From Klebsiella planticola ATCC 33531 (GTDB lineage: Bacteria > Pseudomonadota > Gammaproteobacteria > Enterobacterales > Enterobacteriaceae): a stretch of DNA of 64,000 nt. The stretch lies in contig NZ_JMPP01000014.1 of NCBI RefSeq assembly GCF_000735435.1, positions 124,001-188,000 on the forward strand, given 5' to 3'. A program made the translations under genes and the position numbers. Within the stretch, counting starts at the first letter, position 1, and the number at the start of each line of letters is the position of its first letter. The notes below the pieces were generated by a model. That model was not told where the DNA came from and ran no database searches. It saw nothing but the letters and a program-made list of their open reading frames with translations. Positions 37,088-49,809 of the stretch are shown here, piece after piece.

Positions 37088-39169
37088 CTAGGCGTTGGAA
37101 TAGCGTTCGGTTTCCGGCATCCAGCGTTCAATAAGCGCCTGGGCCTGCTGAGAATAACGTTCGTGAATATGACGAGCGATGCGCTGAACGTCCGGGATCA
37201 TCGCCTGATCGCGCAGCAGATCGGCGACTTTAAACTCGGCGGTGCCGGTTTGTCGGGTACCGAGTAGCTCGCCGGGGCCGCGGATTTCCAGGTCTTTCTG
37301 GGCAATAACGAAACCGTCGTTGCTGTCGCGCAGAACCTGCAGGCGTTTCTGCGCCGTTTTTGACAGCGGTGATTTATAGAGTAGCACGCAGTGGGAAGCG
37401 ACCGCGCCGCGCCCGACGCGTCCTCTGAGCTGGTGCAACTGCGCCAGCCCCAGACGTTCCGGGTTCTCGATAATCATCAGGCTGGCATTCGGTACGTCGA
37501 CCCCGACCTCAATGACCGTGGTGGCGATCAGCAGGTGCAGTTCGCCCTGCTTGAAGGCCTGCATAACCGCCTGTTTATCTGCCGGTTTCATCCGGCCATG
37601 CACGAGGCCGATATTCAGCTCCGGCAGCGCGAGCTTAAGCTCTTCCCATGTCGCTTCTGCCGCCTGCGCTTCCAGCAGATCGGACTCTTCGATCAGGGTG
37701 CAGACCCAGTAGGCCTGACGCCCTTCCTGAGTACAGGCGTTGCGAACCCTATCGATAATATCGTGGCGACGGGTATCGGGGATGGCCACCGTGGTGACCG
37801 GCGTTCGGCCCGGCGGCAATTCGTCGATAACTGAGGTATCAAGATCGGCGTAGGCGGTCATCGCCAGGGTTCGTGGAATCGGGGTGGCGGTCATGATCAG
37901 CTGATGGGGATGGAAGCCCTGCTGCTGGCCTTTTTCCCACAGCGCCAGACGCTGGTGGACGCCGAAGCGGTGCTGCTCATCAATAATCACCAGCGCCAGA
38001 CCGTTGAACTGCACCTGTTCCTGAAAAATGGCGTGGGTGCCGACGATCATCTGTACCTGGCCGCTGGCGATGGCCTCCTGCTGTGCCTGGCGGGCTTTCC
38101 CTTTCTGTTTGCCGGCCAGCCAGCCCACTTCGATGCCCAGCGGCGCGAACCACTGGCGGAAGTTATTGGCGTGTTGTTCCGCCAGCAGTTCGGTTGGCGC
38201 CATCAGCGCTACCTGTTTGCCGTGAGCGATCGCCCGCAGCGCTGCGAGGGCGGCAACCAACGTTTTACCAGAGCCGACGTCGCCCTGTACCAGACGCATC
38301 ATCGGCACATCGAGCGCCATATCGCGTTCAATTTCGGCGGTGACTCGCTGTTGTGCGCCGGTTGGCTTAAAGGGCAGGGAGGCCAGCAGCTGGTTTTTGA
38401 ATGTGTCGTTTGCGCCGAGCGCCAGGGCATGATAACGCTGGGCGCCGGCGCGAAGCGCCAGCATGCTCAGGTTATGCGCCAGCAGTTCTTCCAGAATTAA
38501 GCGCTGTTGCGCCGGATGCTTACCGCTTTCCAGGTCACTGAGCTGCAGCGACGGCGGCGGACGGTGTAATGTGCGTAGCGCCTCCGGCAGGCTCATCATT
38601 CCCTGCGCCAGTTCGGGCGGCAACAGCTCGGCGATGGCGCAGGTATCCAGTAATTCCAGCGCCTGATCGGTGAGCTTGCGCAGCGTCGCCTGCTTGATGC
38701 CTTCGGTGGTGGGGTAAACCGGCGTCAGCGTTTCCTGTAGATCGGGTGTGCTCATGTCACCCTGCACGCGATATTCCGGGTGAATCATCTCCGCCCCGTA
38801 TTTTCCCCGTTTGGCTTCTCCGTAGGCCAGCACGCGGCGGCCGGTCGCCAGGCTGTTTTTCATGGCGGCGTTGAAGTTGAAAAAGCGCATGGTGAGAATA
38901 CCGGAACCGTCGCTGATCTGGCAGGTCATCATTCGGCGGCCGCCGAAGGTGATGTTGCTACTGAGAACTTCACCCTCAACGGTGGCGTAAACGCCCGGCA
39001 GCAGCTCGCCTATCTGGTAAAGATGGGTGCGGTCTTCATAGCGTAGCGGCAGGTGCAGAAGGAGATCCTGCACGGTATGCAGGCCGATTTTCGCCAGTTT
39101 GTTGCTTTGTGCCGCTCCAACGCCGGTGAGCGAATTGAGCGGGACAGCATCTAACAGGCGACCGGCCAT
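37088..39169 (-). CDS. recG: ATP-dependent DNA helicase RecG
   Basis: 693 residues, as E. coli RecG. The N-terminal wedge/OB domain binds branched DNA; the helicase core has Walker A GDVGSGKTLVAALAAL, DEQH box (IIDEQHRFG) and motif VI QLRGRVGRG. It remodels stalled forks and Holliday junctions. The ATG immediately follows the TAA of trmH with no spacer, so the two are translationally coupled. Its ribosome-binding site (AAGGATGAAGG) lies inside trmH. Confidence 0.98.
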   Translation of the reverse strand: MAGRLLDAVPLNSLTGVGAAQSNKLAKIGLHTVQDLLLHLPLRYEDRTHLYQIGELLPGVYATVEGEVLSSNITFGGRRMMTCQISDGSGILTMRFFNFNAAMKNSLATGRRVLAYGEAKRGKYGAEMIHPEYRVQGDMSTPDLQETLTPVYPTTEGIKQATLRKLTDQALELLDTCAIAELLPPELAQGMMSLPEALRTLHRPPPSLQLSDLESGKHPAQQRLILEELLAHNLSMLALRAGAQRYHALALGANDTFKNQLLASLPFKPTGAQQRVTAEIERDMALDVPMMRLVQGDVGSGKTLVAALAALRAIAHGKQVALMAPTELLAEQHANNFRQWFAPLGIEVGWLAGKQKGKARQAQQEAIASGQVQMIVGTHAIFQEQVQFNGLALVIIDEQHRFGVHQRLALWEKGQQQGFHPHQLIMTATPIPRTLAMTAYADLDTSVIDELPPGRTPVTTVAIPDTRRHDIIDRVRNACTQEGRQAYWVCTLIEESDLLEAQAAEATWEELKLALPELNIGLVHGRMKPADKQAVMQAFKQGELHLLIATTVIEVGVDVPNASLMIIENPERLGLAQLHQLRGRVGRGAVASHCVLLYKSPLSKTAQKRLQVLRDSNDGFVIAQKDLEIRGPGELLGTRQTGTAEFKVADLLRDQAMIPDVQRIARHIHERYSQQAQALIERWMPETERYSNA

Positions 39170-39931
39170 TTACCCTTCATCCTTCAGACTGCGTCTTGTC
39201 TGGCCTGCTCCGGCACGGTTGTCCCGCGTGCTGCTGTGAGCGGAACCAGAAGCCTGCATGGTTGCCCACCACGCGTCATCGGCTTCGACTTCGCCCTGCG
39301 CATTCACGTAGGGGTAAGGCAGACCTTTTTGTTTTGCCACTCTGGCCAGTACCGGATACCCGCCTTCAAACAGCAGGCGCTGCTGTTCTTCTTCCGGCAG
39401 CATGCTGTTCTCACGCTTATACATCCCCGCATTTTGCCGTTGGCGCTGGGCTTCATACAGAATCAGAGCCGAGGCGACGGAGACATTCAACGACTGCACC
39501 ATGCCAGTCATCGGAATGATGATGTCCCGATCGGCCAGCGCCAGGGCTTGCTGGGTAATTCCGGTTTTTTCCTGACCCATCAGGATGCAGGTTGGGCGGG
39601 TATAGTCGATTTCGCGGAAATCGACGGCTTTGTCAGAGAGGTGAGTGGCCAGGATCTGCATGCCCTGGCCCTTTAAATGGCTGACGGCATCGTCAATCGA
39701 GCGGTGGGTTTTAACCTGCACCCAGCTATTGCTGCCGGCGGCGGCAGAGGCCATCGTACGCATGCGGCTACTGGGCCAGATGGCGTGGACTTCATGCACG
39801 CCAACGGCGTCTGCGGTACGAATCACCGCAGAGACGTTATGAGGTTTATGGACCTGCTCCATGCAGACCGTCAGGTCAGGCTGGCGCCTGGCGAGCATCT
39901 CGCAGATACGCGCATAACGCTGTGGATTCAT
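39170..39931 (-). CDS. trmH: tRNA Gm18 2'-O-methyltransferase TrmH, C-terminally extended
   Basis: 253 residues; E. coli TrmH (SpoU) has 229. The SPOUT core is intact: HKPHNVSAVIRTADAVGVHEVHA, the SAM-knot LMGQEKTGIT and MTGMVQSLNVSVASALILYEA. It methylates ribose of G18 in the tRNA D-loop. After WWATMQASG the frame continues for about 24 residues (rich in Ser, Arg and Gly) and stops exactly at the recG start. The extension is unusual and may arise from loss of the ancestral stop. Start at MNPQRYAR matches E. coli. Confidence 0.96.
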   Translation of the reverse strand: MNPQRYARICEMLARRQPDLTVCMEQVHKPHNVSAVIRTADAVGVHEVHAIWPSSRMRTMASAAAGSNSWVQVKTHRSIDDAVSHLKGQGMQILATHLSDKAVDFREIDYTRPTCILMGQEKTGITQQALALADRDIIIPMTGMVQSLNVSVASALILYEAQRQRQNAGMYKRENSMLPEEEQQRLLFEGGYPVLARVAKQKGLPYPYVNAQGEVEADDAWWATMQASGSAHSSTRDNRAGAGQTRRSLKDEG

Positions 39932-39944
39932 AAACACTTCATCC

Positions 39945-40030
39945 TTCAAATTGCCTCGGCGTTAGCCGTACTCATTACCCCGGCTACGTATTCCTGTACG
40001 GGCCGGGTAATTCATTCGCTCGCCGCGCGA
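39945..40030. repeat. Degenerate intergenic repeat (copy A) between spoT and trmH
   Basis: TTCAAATTGCCTCGGCGTTA leads into a TTACCCCGGC...GCCGGGTAA inverted repeat, followed by TTCATTCGCTCGCCGCG. The layout resembles common enterobacterial intergenic palindromes. It separates spoT from trmH, which are closely spaced in E. coli. Confidence 0.45.
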
Positions 40031-40096
40031 TCCGGCTGACTGCACGGCCCTTCGGGACCGGTACGGTGCAAAACGCAAATGATTTTGCGCACAAGG

Positions 40097-42217
40097 TTAG
40101 TTTCGGTTACGGGTGACTTTAATTACATCCGGCATAACGCGAATTTTGCGCATAATATTCGCCAGATGGACGCGATCGCGCGCCGTCAGGCGGATAAACG
40201 CGCTGTACACGCGACCATCTTTTTCTTCGGTATTCAGACTCTGAATATTGGAAGAGGCGGTGTTAATGGCCGCGGTGAGGTTCGCCAGTGCACCCTGGTG
40301 GTTAAACATATCCACCTTAATTTCGGTGATAAATTCCTGCGCGGTCTCTTTATCCCACTCGACGGCCATAAACTTCTCTGGCTCTTTCTGATAGCCACGA
40401 ATGTTACGGCAGGACTCATGGTGAATGACCAGGCCTTTGCCGGGGCTGACGTGGGCGATAATCGGGTCGCCGGGAATCGGACGGCAGCACTTCGCAAAGG
40501 TAATCAGCACGCCGTCAGCGCCTTTAATCGGCAGATGACCGTGGCCTGAAGAGGCACCCTGCGCCGGTGCGGTGACGGTCTCGCCCTGTTGCAGGTTTTT
40601 GGCTACCACGACGCTCATCGCGTTGCCGAGGCCAATTTCCGCCAGCAGATCGTCAAGGCTGGCCAGCTTCATGCGTTCCAGTTCGCGCTGAATGCTCTCC
40701 TGCGGGATTTCAGCCAGTTTACGGCTGCCGCCCAGGGCATGGTTGAGCAGACGGCGGCCCAGGCTGACGGAGTCATCGCGCTTAAGGTTTTTCAACAGCT
40801 GGCGAATTTTGGCGCGCGCTTTTGAGCTGACGACAAAATTCAGCCACGCGGCATTCGGACGTGCGCCCGGTGCGGTGATAATTTCCACCGTCTGGCCGCT
40901 GGAGAGCGACTGGGACAATGGATACGGCTGGCGGTCGACGCGTGCGCCAACGCAGGCATGGCCGATATCGGTATGCACCGCGTAGGCGAAATCCACCGGC
41001 GTGGCGCCAGCGGGGAGTTCGACAATACGCCCTTCCGGGGTGAAAACGTAAATCTCATCCGGGAACAGATCGGATTTGACGCTCTCGATAAATTCAAACG
41101 AGCTGCCTGCGCTTTGCTGCAGCTCCAGCAGGCTCTGCATCCAGCGCTGCGCGCGGATTTGTGCGGTGGTGCTGCTTTCGCCGCCGTGCTCTTTATATGC
41201 CCAGTGTGCCGCAACCCCCATTTCTGCCATCTGATCCATGTCTTCGGTACGAATTTGTACTTCAACCGGGACGCCGTGAGGGCCGATCATCGAGGTGTGC
41301 AAAGATTGATAGCCGTTCGCCTTGGGAATGGCGATGTAATCTTTCATCCGGCCAGGACGAGGCTTGTAAAGGCTATGCATCTGGCCAAGCACGCGGTAGC
41401 AGGTGTCAGAATCATGCACAATCACGCGGAAGGCGTAGATATCCATAATCGAGTGAAAACGCTGCTCTTTCAGCACCATTTTGCAGTAGATGGAGTACAG
41501 ATGCTTCTCGCGACCGCTGACGCGACAGGGGATTCCCGCTTCCTGTAAACGCCCTTCGATTTCAGAGAGGATCTTTTGAATCATCTCTTTACGGTTGCCG
41601 CGCGCCGCTTTGACGACTTCTTTGATGACGCGATAGCGGTTGGGATACAGCGCTTCAAAGCCCAGCTCTTCGAGCTCGGTTTTGATGTGGTGGATACCTA
41701 AACGGTGGGCCAGCGGGCTGTAGATCTCCAGCGTTTCGCGGGCAATGCGGCGGCGTTTATCCGGGCGGAGTGAGCCCAGGGTGCGCATGTTGTGCGTGCG
41801 GTCGGCAAGTTTGATCAGGATGACGCGGATGTCCTGCACCATCGCCATAATCATTTTGCGAAAGTTTTCGGCCTGCGCCTCTTTCTTATCGCGGAACTTG
41901 AGCTTATCAAGTTTCGATACCCCCTCTACCAGCTCAGCAACGCTTTTGCCAAAGAGCTGCTCCATATCCTGGTAGGTGGCAGGGGTATCTTCAATCACAT
42001 CATGCAGTAGCGCAGCCATCAGCGTTTCATAGTCGAGTTTCATCTCGGCCAGAATGCAGGCTACCGCTACCGGGTGCGTGATATAGGGTTCACCGCTTGA
42101 ACGTGTCTGGCCCTCGTGAGCGTCACGTGCAACGAGATATGCCTGCCGAAGACGCTTGATTTGCTCTTCCGGCAGGTAATTTTGAATCAGCTGATTCAGG
42201 CTTTCAAACAGATACAA
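40097..42217 (-). CDS. spoT: Bifunctional (p)ppGpp synthetase/hydrolase
   Basis: 706 residues, E. coli SpoT-like. The HD hydrolase domain (about 40-170) has HDVIED (His72, Asp73) and RTHNMRT. The synthetase-like domain (about 230-360) has IMDIYAFRVIV and IAIPKANGYQSLHT. The TGS domain (about 385-450) and C-terminal ACT domain (about 630-706) follow. It balances the alarmone under carbon, iron or fatty-acid stress. It follows rpoZ by 18 bases in the gmk-rpoZ-spoT operon. Confidence 0.98.
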   Translation of the reverse strand: MYLFESLNQLIQNYLPEEQIKRLRQAYLVARDAHEGQTRSSGEPYITHPVAVACILAEMKLDYETLMAALLHDVIEDTPATYQDMEQLFGKSVAELVEGVSKLDKLKFRDKKEAQAENFRKMIMAMVQDIRVILIKLADRTHNMRTLGSLRPDKRRRIARETLEIYSPLAHRLGIHHIKTELEELGFEALYPNRYRVIKEVVKAARGNRKEMIQKILSEIEGRLQEAGIPCRVSGREKHLYSIYCKMVLKEQRFHSIMDIYAFRVIVHDSDTCYRVLGQMHSLYKPRPGRMKDYIAIPKANGYQSLHTSMIGPHGVPVEVQIRTEDMDQMAEMGVAAHWAYKEHGGESSTTAQIRAQRWMQSLLELQQSAGSSFEFIESVKSDLFPDEIYVFTPEGRIVELPAGATPVDFAYAVHTDIGHACVGARVDRQPYPLSQSLSSGQTVEIITAPGARPNAAWLNFVVSSKARAKIRQLLKNLKRDDSVSLGRRLLNHALGGSRKLAEIPQESIQRELERMKLASLDDLLAEIGLGNAMSVVVAKNLQQGETVTAPAQGASSGHGHLPIKGADGVLITFAKCCRPIPGDPIIAHVSPGKGLVIHHESCRNIRGYQKEPEKFMAVEWDKETAQEFITEIKVDMFNHQGALANLTAAINTASSNIQSLNTEEKDGRVYSAFIRLTARDRVHLANIMRKIRVMPDVIKVTRNRN

Positions 42218-42235
42218 GGGCTACCCACTGCGTGA

Positions 42236-42511
42236 TTAACGACGACCTTCGGCAATAGCGGTAACGGCTTGTAATTCAGCGGCTTCCTGCTCTTGCTGTT
42301 CTTGACGATCGCGGACGTCGAGGATCTGGTTGTTGATCAAACCTTCTTCGATTTCGCGCAGCGCAATTACGGTAGTTTTATCGTTTTCTTCCGGTACCAG
42401 CGGATCTTTTCCGCCAACCTGCATCTGACGAGCGCGACGCGCGGCGACCAGTACCAGGTCAAAACGGTTACCAATTTTCTCTACAGCGTCCTGAACAGTT
42501 ACGCGTGCCAT
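42236..42511 (-). CDS. rpoZ: RNA polymerase omega subunit
   Basis: 91 residues, identical in length and layout to E. coli omega: [59 protein letters not shown]. It assists assembly of beta-prime into RNA polymerase and, in E. coli, forms ppGpp site 1. It lies between gmk and spoT. Confidence 0.98.
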   Translation of the reverse strand: MARVTVQDAVEKIGNRFDLVLVAARRARQMQVGGKDPLVPEENDKTTVIALREIEEGLINNQILDVRDRQEQQEQEAAELQAVTAIAEGRR

Positions 42512-42565
42512 ACTTAAAATGCTCCACAGATGAAGAAATGACTGGGCATGATACTGAATGTGGGT

Positions 42566-45125
<2,560 letters not shown>

Positions 45126-45130
45126 GGAGA

Positions 45131-45748
45131 TCAGTGGGCGTTATGGTTGTAGTGGAAGACGGGCAGCCCCAGCTTCCAGCGCAGCGCCAGCATGCGAGCG
45201 GTAAAGCCAAACAGCAAGGTGGAGATCACCACGACGTCGTGGCTGCTGACGTAATGCTGCAGGGCAATATAGAGGATAGCTGCCGCAAAAGAGATGCCGG
45301 CATACAGCTCTTTCTGGAAAACCAGCGGGATGCGCTTGCAGAACATGTCCCGCAGTACGCCGCCAAATACGCCGGTAATCACTGCGGCAATAGAGGCGAT
45401 CACCGGTCCTTCTCCCATATCCAGCGCGATTTGCGCGCCGATAATCGAGAATACCACCAGGCCCAGGGCATCGAGGACCAGAAACAGGCGGCGCAGATGG
45501 GGCATGACCGGCGCAGCAATGGTCGTTAACACTGCCGCGACGGCGACGATAATGACGTATTCCGGATGTTTTACCCAGCCCAGCGGGTAGTGGCCCAGCA
45601 GGATATCCCGGACTGAGCCGCCGCCCAGTGCGGTGGCGGTAGCAATGATGATGACGCCAAAAGTGTCCATCCGGCGGCGACCGGCGGCCAGAGCGCCGGT
45701 CATCGCTTCCGCGGTAATACCGATTAAATACAGAATATGAAGCAGCAT
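45131..45748 (-). CDS. yicG: TRIC-like inner-membrane protein YicG
   Basis: 205 residues, seven hydrophobic helices in two related repeats (UPF0126/TRIC family). Bacterial TRIC proteins are trimeric cation channels; a role in amino-acid uptake was proposed for some members. Glycine-rich kinks appear as [13 protein letters not shown] and [12 protein letters not shown]. It converges with ligB, five bases between stops, as in E. coli order. Confidence 0.93.
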   Translation of the reverse strand: MLLHILYLIGITAEAMTGALAAGRRRMDTFGVIIIATATALGGGSVRDILLGHYPLGWVKHPEYVIIVAVAAVLTTIAAPVMPHLRRLFLVLDALGLVVFSIIGAQIALDMGEGPVIASIAAVITGVFGGVLRDMFCKRIPLVFQKELYAGISFAAAILYIALQHYVSSHDVVVISTLLFGFTARMLALRWKLGLPVFHYNHNAH

Positions 45749-45955
45749 AAATCCCCCACAATGATGTCGGGCAGATTAGCGATTTGTGCGTAAGATCACG
45801 ATTGAGATTTTCTAAGGTGAAGCATTTACACCAGGAAAAACTAATGTGAGAGATATTTCATGAGCAGTATTGCAGGGGGATGTTGATCGAAGGATGAGAA
45901 AAAAAGATAAGTAAAAGTAATGCTGGCTCGCAACAAGACGAGCCAGCAAAAGAGA

Positions 45956-46819
45956 TTACTCGATGTTCTGGATCTGCTCGCGCATTTGCTCGATCAGGAC
46001 TTTCAGTTCGATGGCGGAATTGGTCACTTCGGCATTAATGGATTTTGATGCCAGCGTGTTCGACTCGCGGTTAAATTCCTGCATCATAAAGTCAAGACGG
46101 CGGCCAACGGCTTCTTTCTTCTTCAGGATGTTCCAGGTCTCTTTTACGTGCGCTTCCAGACGGTCCAGCTCTTCGGCGACGTCGATACGCTGTGCCATTA
46201 GCACCAGCTCTTGTTCGAGACGGTTGTTTTCCAGCTGCACTTCCGCATCTTCCAGTTTGGCCACCAGGCGTTCGCGCTGCCACTGTAAGATTTCCGGCAT
46301 ATGAGCGCGCACTTTGGCGACCTCAGTGGTGACGCCTTCCAGACGTTGCTCAATAAGCGCTTTCAGCGCCTGACCTTCGGTCTCGCGGGCAACGATAAAA
46401 TCATCCAGCGCGCCGTTCAGGGCCGACAGAATATCAGCGGCAATCGCATCGAGATCTTGTTCCTGAGCGGCCATGACTCCAGGCCAGCGCAGAATATCAA
46501 CCGGGTTGATTTCGCCTTCGTCGCTCTGCATCTTGACCCAGTTGGCGGCATTGACCAGCTGTTTTGCCAGGTTTTCGTTGAGAATCAGCTCGCTCTGGGC
46601 GCTGGGATCCTGCTCAAAACGCAAGGTACATTCAACTTTGCCACGGGTCAGGCGAGAACGAATACGCTCGCGCACGACAGGCTCCAGGCTACGGAACTGC
46701 TCCGGCAGACGGAAATAAGTTTCCAGATATCGTTGGTTTACCGAGCGCAGTTCCCATGCGGCGCTGCCCCATTCACCCTTGATTTCACGCCGGGCATAGG
46801 CGGTCATACTGCGGATCAT
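45956..46819 (-). CDS. yicC: YicC-family endoribonuclease/stress protein
   Basis: 287 residues, same as E. coli YicC. The N-terminal YicC-like domain begins MIRSMTAYARREIKGEWGSAAWELRSVNQRYLET, and the C-terminal DUF1732 coiled region includes EELDRLEAHVKETWNILKKKEAVGRRLDFMMQEFNRE. YicC is reported to act as an RNase on small RNA and to oligomerise. Divergent from rph, 239 bases apart. An intact promoter pair should lie in the gap. Confidence 0.95.
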   Translation of the reverse strand: MIRSMTAYARREIKGEWGSAAWELRSVNQRYLETYFRLPEQFRSLEPVVRERIRSRLTRGKVECTLRFEQDPSAQSELILNENLAKQLVNAANWVKMQSDEGEINPVDILRWPGVMAAQEQDLDAIAADILSALNGALDDFIVARETEGQALKALIEQRLEGVTTEVAKVRAHMPEILQWQRERLVAKLEDAEVQLENNRLEQELVLMAQRIDVAEELDRLEAHVKETWNILKKKEAVGRRLDFMMQEFNRESNTLASKSINAEVTNSAIELKVLIEQMREQIQNIE

Positions 46820-47058
46820 AGACGTTCCTGTTTTTAAAGGAGAGTGAGGTGGATTATAGCTTTCAGGGCCTTATCAGGATAGGAATAAGCGAGCATTATC
46901 CGTATATACACGTTATCCTTCTGACAGCCCCTCTGTTGGTGGCATCGCTCCGCCCTGAGCGCCAGTTATCTATGCTGTCAGGGGCGCGTCACCTCATGCA
47001 TCCCGCATGATTTTGTGTATAATGCGCGCCACATTCGTTTCAAGCCGGAGAGATCATT

Positions 47059-47775
47059 ATGCGTCCAGCAGGTCGTAGCGCTAATCAGGTGCGTCCCGTC
47101 ACCCTGACCCGTAACTATACAATACACGCAGAAGGCTCCGTGCTGGTCGAATTTGGTGACACTAAAGTGTTGTGCACCGCATCGATCGATGAAGGCGTGC
47201 CGCGCTTCCTGAAAGGTCAGGGCCAGGGTTGGATCACGGCGGAATATGGCATGCTGCCGCGTGCAACGCATACCCGTAACGCGCGTGAAGCCGCGAAAGG
47301 GAAACAGGGCGGCCGTACCATGGAAATCCAGCGTCTGATTGCCCGTGCCCTGCGCGCGGCGGTAGACCTGAAAGCGCTTGGCGAATTCACCATTACCCTT
47401 GATTGCGACGTGCTGCAGGCAGACGGCGGTACTCGTACCGCATCGATTACCGGCGCCTGTGTGGCGCTGGCCGATGCGCTGAATAAGCTGGTGGCGGCGG
47501 GTAAACTGAAAACCAACCCGATGAAAGGGATGGTGGCGGCGGTTTCTGTCGGTATCGTCAATGGCGAAGCGCTTTGCGATCTGGAATATGTCGAGGATTC
47601 AGCGGCGGAAACCGATATGAACGTGGTGATGACCGAAGATGGTCGCATCATTGAGGTACAGGGCACCGCGGAAGGCGAGCCGTTTACCCACGAAGAGCTA
47701 CTCACCTTGCTGGCGCTGGCCCGCGGGGGTATCGAATCCATTGTCGCGACGCAGAAAGCGGCGTTAGAAAATTAA
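47059..47775 (+). CDS. rph: RNase PH, full length
   Basis: 238 residues, the complete wild-type length. It trims tRNA 3' ends phosphorolytically and forms a hexamer. The phosphate-binding Arg ([15 protein letters not shown]) and active-site [16 protein letters not shown] region are present, as is the intact C-terminus [13 protein letters not shown]. Unlike E. coli K-12, no frameshift is present. Its end and following hairpin form the pyrE attenuator. Confidence 0.98.
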   Translation: MRPAGRSANQVRPVTLTRNYTIHAEGSVLVEFGDTKVLCTASIDEGVPRFLKGQGQGWITAEYGMLPRATHTRNAREAAKGKQGGRTMEIQRLIARALRAAVDLKALGEFTITLDCDVLQADGGTRTASITGACVALADALNKLVAAGKLKTNPMKGMVAAVSVGIVNGEALCDLEYVEDSAAETDMNVVMTEDGRIIEVQGTAEGEPFTHEELLTLLALARGGIESIVATQKAALEN

Positions 47776-47781
47776 TTTTAA

Positions 47782-47808
47782 GGGCGGCTGATGAGCCGCC
47801 CTTTTTTT
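47782..47808 (+). terminator. pyrE attenuator hairpin downstream of rph
   Basis: GGGCGGCT and AGCCGCCC arms are followed by eight T. In E. coli translation of the rph end close to this hairpin under low UTP lets transcription continue into pyrE. Confidence 0.9.
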
Positions 47809-47950
47809 TACGTTTTATCCTTCATGCGGTCTTTCTCGGCTGCCACACGCGACCAGCTCACAGCGTTATCGACGTATCTGTGCCGCCTGATGACGCGTGA
47901 AGTATTTGGCGTAAACCTAAATGATGAAAAGTAAGATGAGGAGCGAATCC

Positions 47951-48592
47951 ATGAAACCGTATCAGCGCCAGTTTATTGAGTTTGCGCTTAACAAGCAGGT
48001 ACTTAAGTTTGGCGAATTTACGCTGAAATCCGGGCGCAAGAGCCCCTATTTCTTCAACGCCGGCCTGTTTAATACCGGGCGCGATCTGGCACTGTTAGGC
48101 CGTTTCTACGCCGAAGCGCTGGTCGATTCCGGAATTGATTTCGATCTGCTGTTTGGGCCGGCTTATAAAGGGATTCCTATCGCGACGACTACCGCGGTTG
48201 CGCTGGCGGAGCACCATGACCTGGATTTGCCTTACTGCTTTAACCGCAAAGAAGCAAAAACCCACGGTGAAGGGGGCAACCTGGTCGGCAGTCCCCTGCA
48301 GGGACGCGTCATGCTGGTTGACGATGTGATTACCGCAGGCACCGCGATTCGCGAGTCGATGGAAATTATCCAGGCGCACGGCGCGGAACTGGCCGGCGTG
48401 CTGATCTCTCTGGACCGTCAGGAACGCGGTCGCGGCGAAATCTCGGCGATTCAGGAGGTCGAGCGTGACTACGGCTGCAAAGTGATTTCTATCGTTACTC
48501 TGAAAGACCTGATTGCCTATCTGGAAGAGAAGCCGGAGATGGCTGAGCATCTGGCGACGGTACGTGCTTACCGCGAAGAGTTTGGCGTATAA
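47951..48592 (+). CDS. pyrE: Orotate phosphoribosyltransferase
   Basis: 213 residues, as E. coli PyrE; it condenses orotate with PRPP to orotidine-5'-phosphate in pyrimidine synthesis. The PRPP loop is [18 protein letters not shown]. The start at [21 protein letters not shown] matches E. coli; a frame upstream ([10 protein letters not shown]) is not in the family. Controlled by the attenuator at 47782. Confidence 0.98.
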   Translation: MKPYQRQFIEFALNKQVLKFGEFTLKSGRKSPYFFNAGLFNTGRDLALLGRFYAEALVDSGIDFDLLFGPAYKGIPIATTTAVALAEHHDLDLPYCFNRKEAKTHGEGGNLVGSPLQGRVMLVDDVITAGTAIRESMEIIQAHGAELAGVLISLDRQERGRGEISAIQEVERDYGCKVISIVTLKDLIAYLEEKPEMAEHLATVRAYREEFGV

Positions 48593-48596
48593 GTCA

Positions 48597-48628
48597 AAAG
48601 CCCCGGAGGCGATATGCCTCCGGGATTT
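48597..48628 (-). terminator. Terminator between pyrE and slmA
   Basis: CCCGGAGGC and GCCTCCGGG pair across a 5-base loop. On the minus strand the stem is followed by GCTTTTG; it may end slmA and also block pyrE transcripts. Confidence 0.7.
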
Positions 48629-48631
48629 CCG

Positions 48632-49228
48632 CTACCGCAGCTGTGCGGCGACCAGCGGCCAGCGGGCGTCAAAATCATCCGTCGGACGATATTTAAACTC
48701 GCTGCGCACAAAACGCGACAGCATGCCTTCGCAAAATGCCAGTAGCTGGCTGGCCAGTAGCGCCTCATCGATGGTGTAGCCTTCACCTTCACGCATTTTC
48801 TTCTCACGCATGACCTGGCGTAGCTGAACCTCGATACGCTCAAACAGCTGGTTAATCCGCCCCTGGAGACGATCCTGTTCGAACATCAGCGCATGGCCGG
48901 TCAGAATGCGCGTCAGCCCAGGATTACGCTCACCAAACCCAAGAATCAGCAGCACAATCAGACGCAGGCGCGCTGATGTATCTTTTTCATCTTTTAAAAT
49001 CAAATTGATGCGCGTAATCAGACTGTCTTCGATAAACTCGATCAGGCTATCGAACATGCGGGTTTTACTGGGGAAATGGCGGTACAACGCCGCTTCGGAC
49101 ACGCCGACAGACGCCGCCAGTTTCGCTGTGGTAATGCGTTGGCTACCATCGCTGGATTCAAGCATCAGGGCCAGAGACTGAAGTATTTCTTCGCGACGAT
49201 TCCTTTTCGCAGTTTGTTTTTCTGCCAT
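48632..49228 (-). CDS. slmA: Nucleoid occlusion factor SlmA
   Basis: 198 residues, E. coli SlmA. TetR-type fold with N-terminal helix-turn-helix ([28 protein letters not shown]). It binds specific chromosomal sites and blocks FtsZ assembly over the nucleoid rather than acting as a metabolite-responsive repressor. Convergent with pyrE as in E. coli; next upstream on the strand is dut. Confidence 0.97.
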   Translation of the reverse strand: MAEKQTAKRNRREEILQSLALMLESSDGSQRITTAKLAASVGVSEAALYRHFPSKTRMFDSLIEFIEDSLITRINLILKDEKDTSARLRLIVLLILGFGERNPGLTRILTGHALMFEQDRLQGRINQLFERIEVQLRQVMREKKMREGEGYTIDEALLASQLLAFCEGMLSRFVRSEFKYRPTDDFDARWPLVAAQLR

Positions 49229-49353
49229 GTTTTAAAATACCCCTGAAAATAAGCACTTGTCAGGCAGGCATCCACAAAGTGACCGCAAACGGTCGTTTGC
49301 GGTGATGTTATTGCATTAGTGCACTTTGGGATGCGGATTCGATGTGGTCGGGC

Positions 49354-49809
49354 TTATGCGCGCCCTGAGTGACCAAAGCCACCTTCGCCACGTTCGGTGG
49401 CGTCAAAATCTTCCACCAGGTTAAATTCCGCCTGTACGACGGGTACAAAGACCATTTGAGCGATGCGCTCGCCAGGTTCAATCGTAAAGCTCTGCTGGCC
49501 GCGGTTCCAGACGGAAACCATCAGCTGCCCCTGGTAGTCGGAGTCGATAAGACCAACCAGGTTGCCCAGAACCACGCCGTGCTTATGACCCAGCCCGGAG
49601 CGCGGTAGAATCACCGCCGCCAGAGACGGATCGGCGATATGAATAGCCAGACCGGTCGGCAACAGCGTGGTTGCACCCGGCGCCAGCTCTACGGCGTCGT
49701 CGAGACAGGCTCGCAGGTCAAGTCCGGCGGAGCCGGAGGTGGCATAGGTCGGCAGCGGAAATTGCTGGCCAACGCGCGGGTCCAGAATCTTAACGTCGAT
49801 TTTTTTCAT
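49354..49809 (-). CDS. dut: dUTP diphosphatase
   Basis: 151 residues, E. coli Dut. Trimeric enzyme that hydrolyses dUTP to dUMP and PPi. Motifs: [31 protein letters not shown] and the C-terminal [11 protein letters not shown] lid. The start overlaps the end of coaBC by 20 bases, and an ATG one codon upstream (49812) is equally possible. Confidence 0.98.
   Translation of the reverse strand: MKKIDVKILDPRVGQQFPLPTYATSGSAGLDLRACLDDAVELAPGATTLLPTGLAIHIADPSLAAVILPRSGLGHKHGVVLGNLVGLIDSDYQGQLMVSVWNRGQQSFTIEPGERIAQMVFVPVVQAEFNLVEDFDATERGEGGFGHSGRA

Noticed and set aside
35854-37134. 426-codon open frame on the plus strand opposite glpX
   Set aside because: Antisense shadow of glpX with no recognisable domain.
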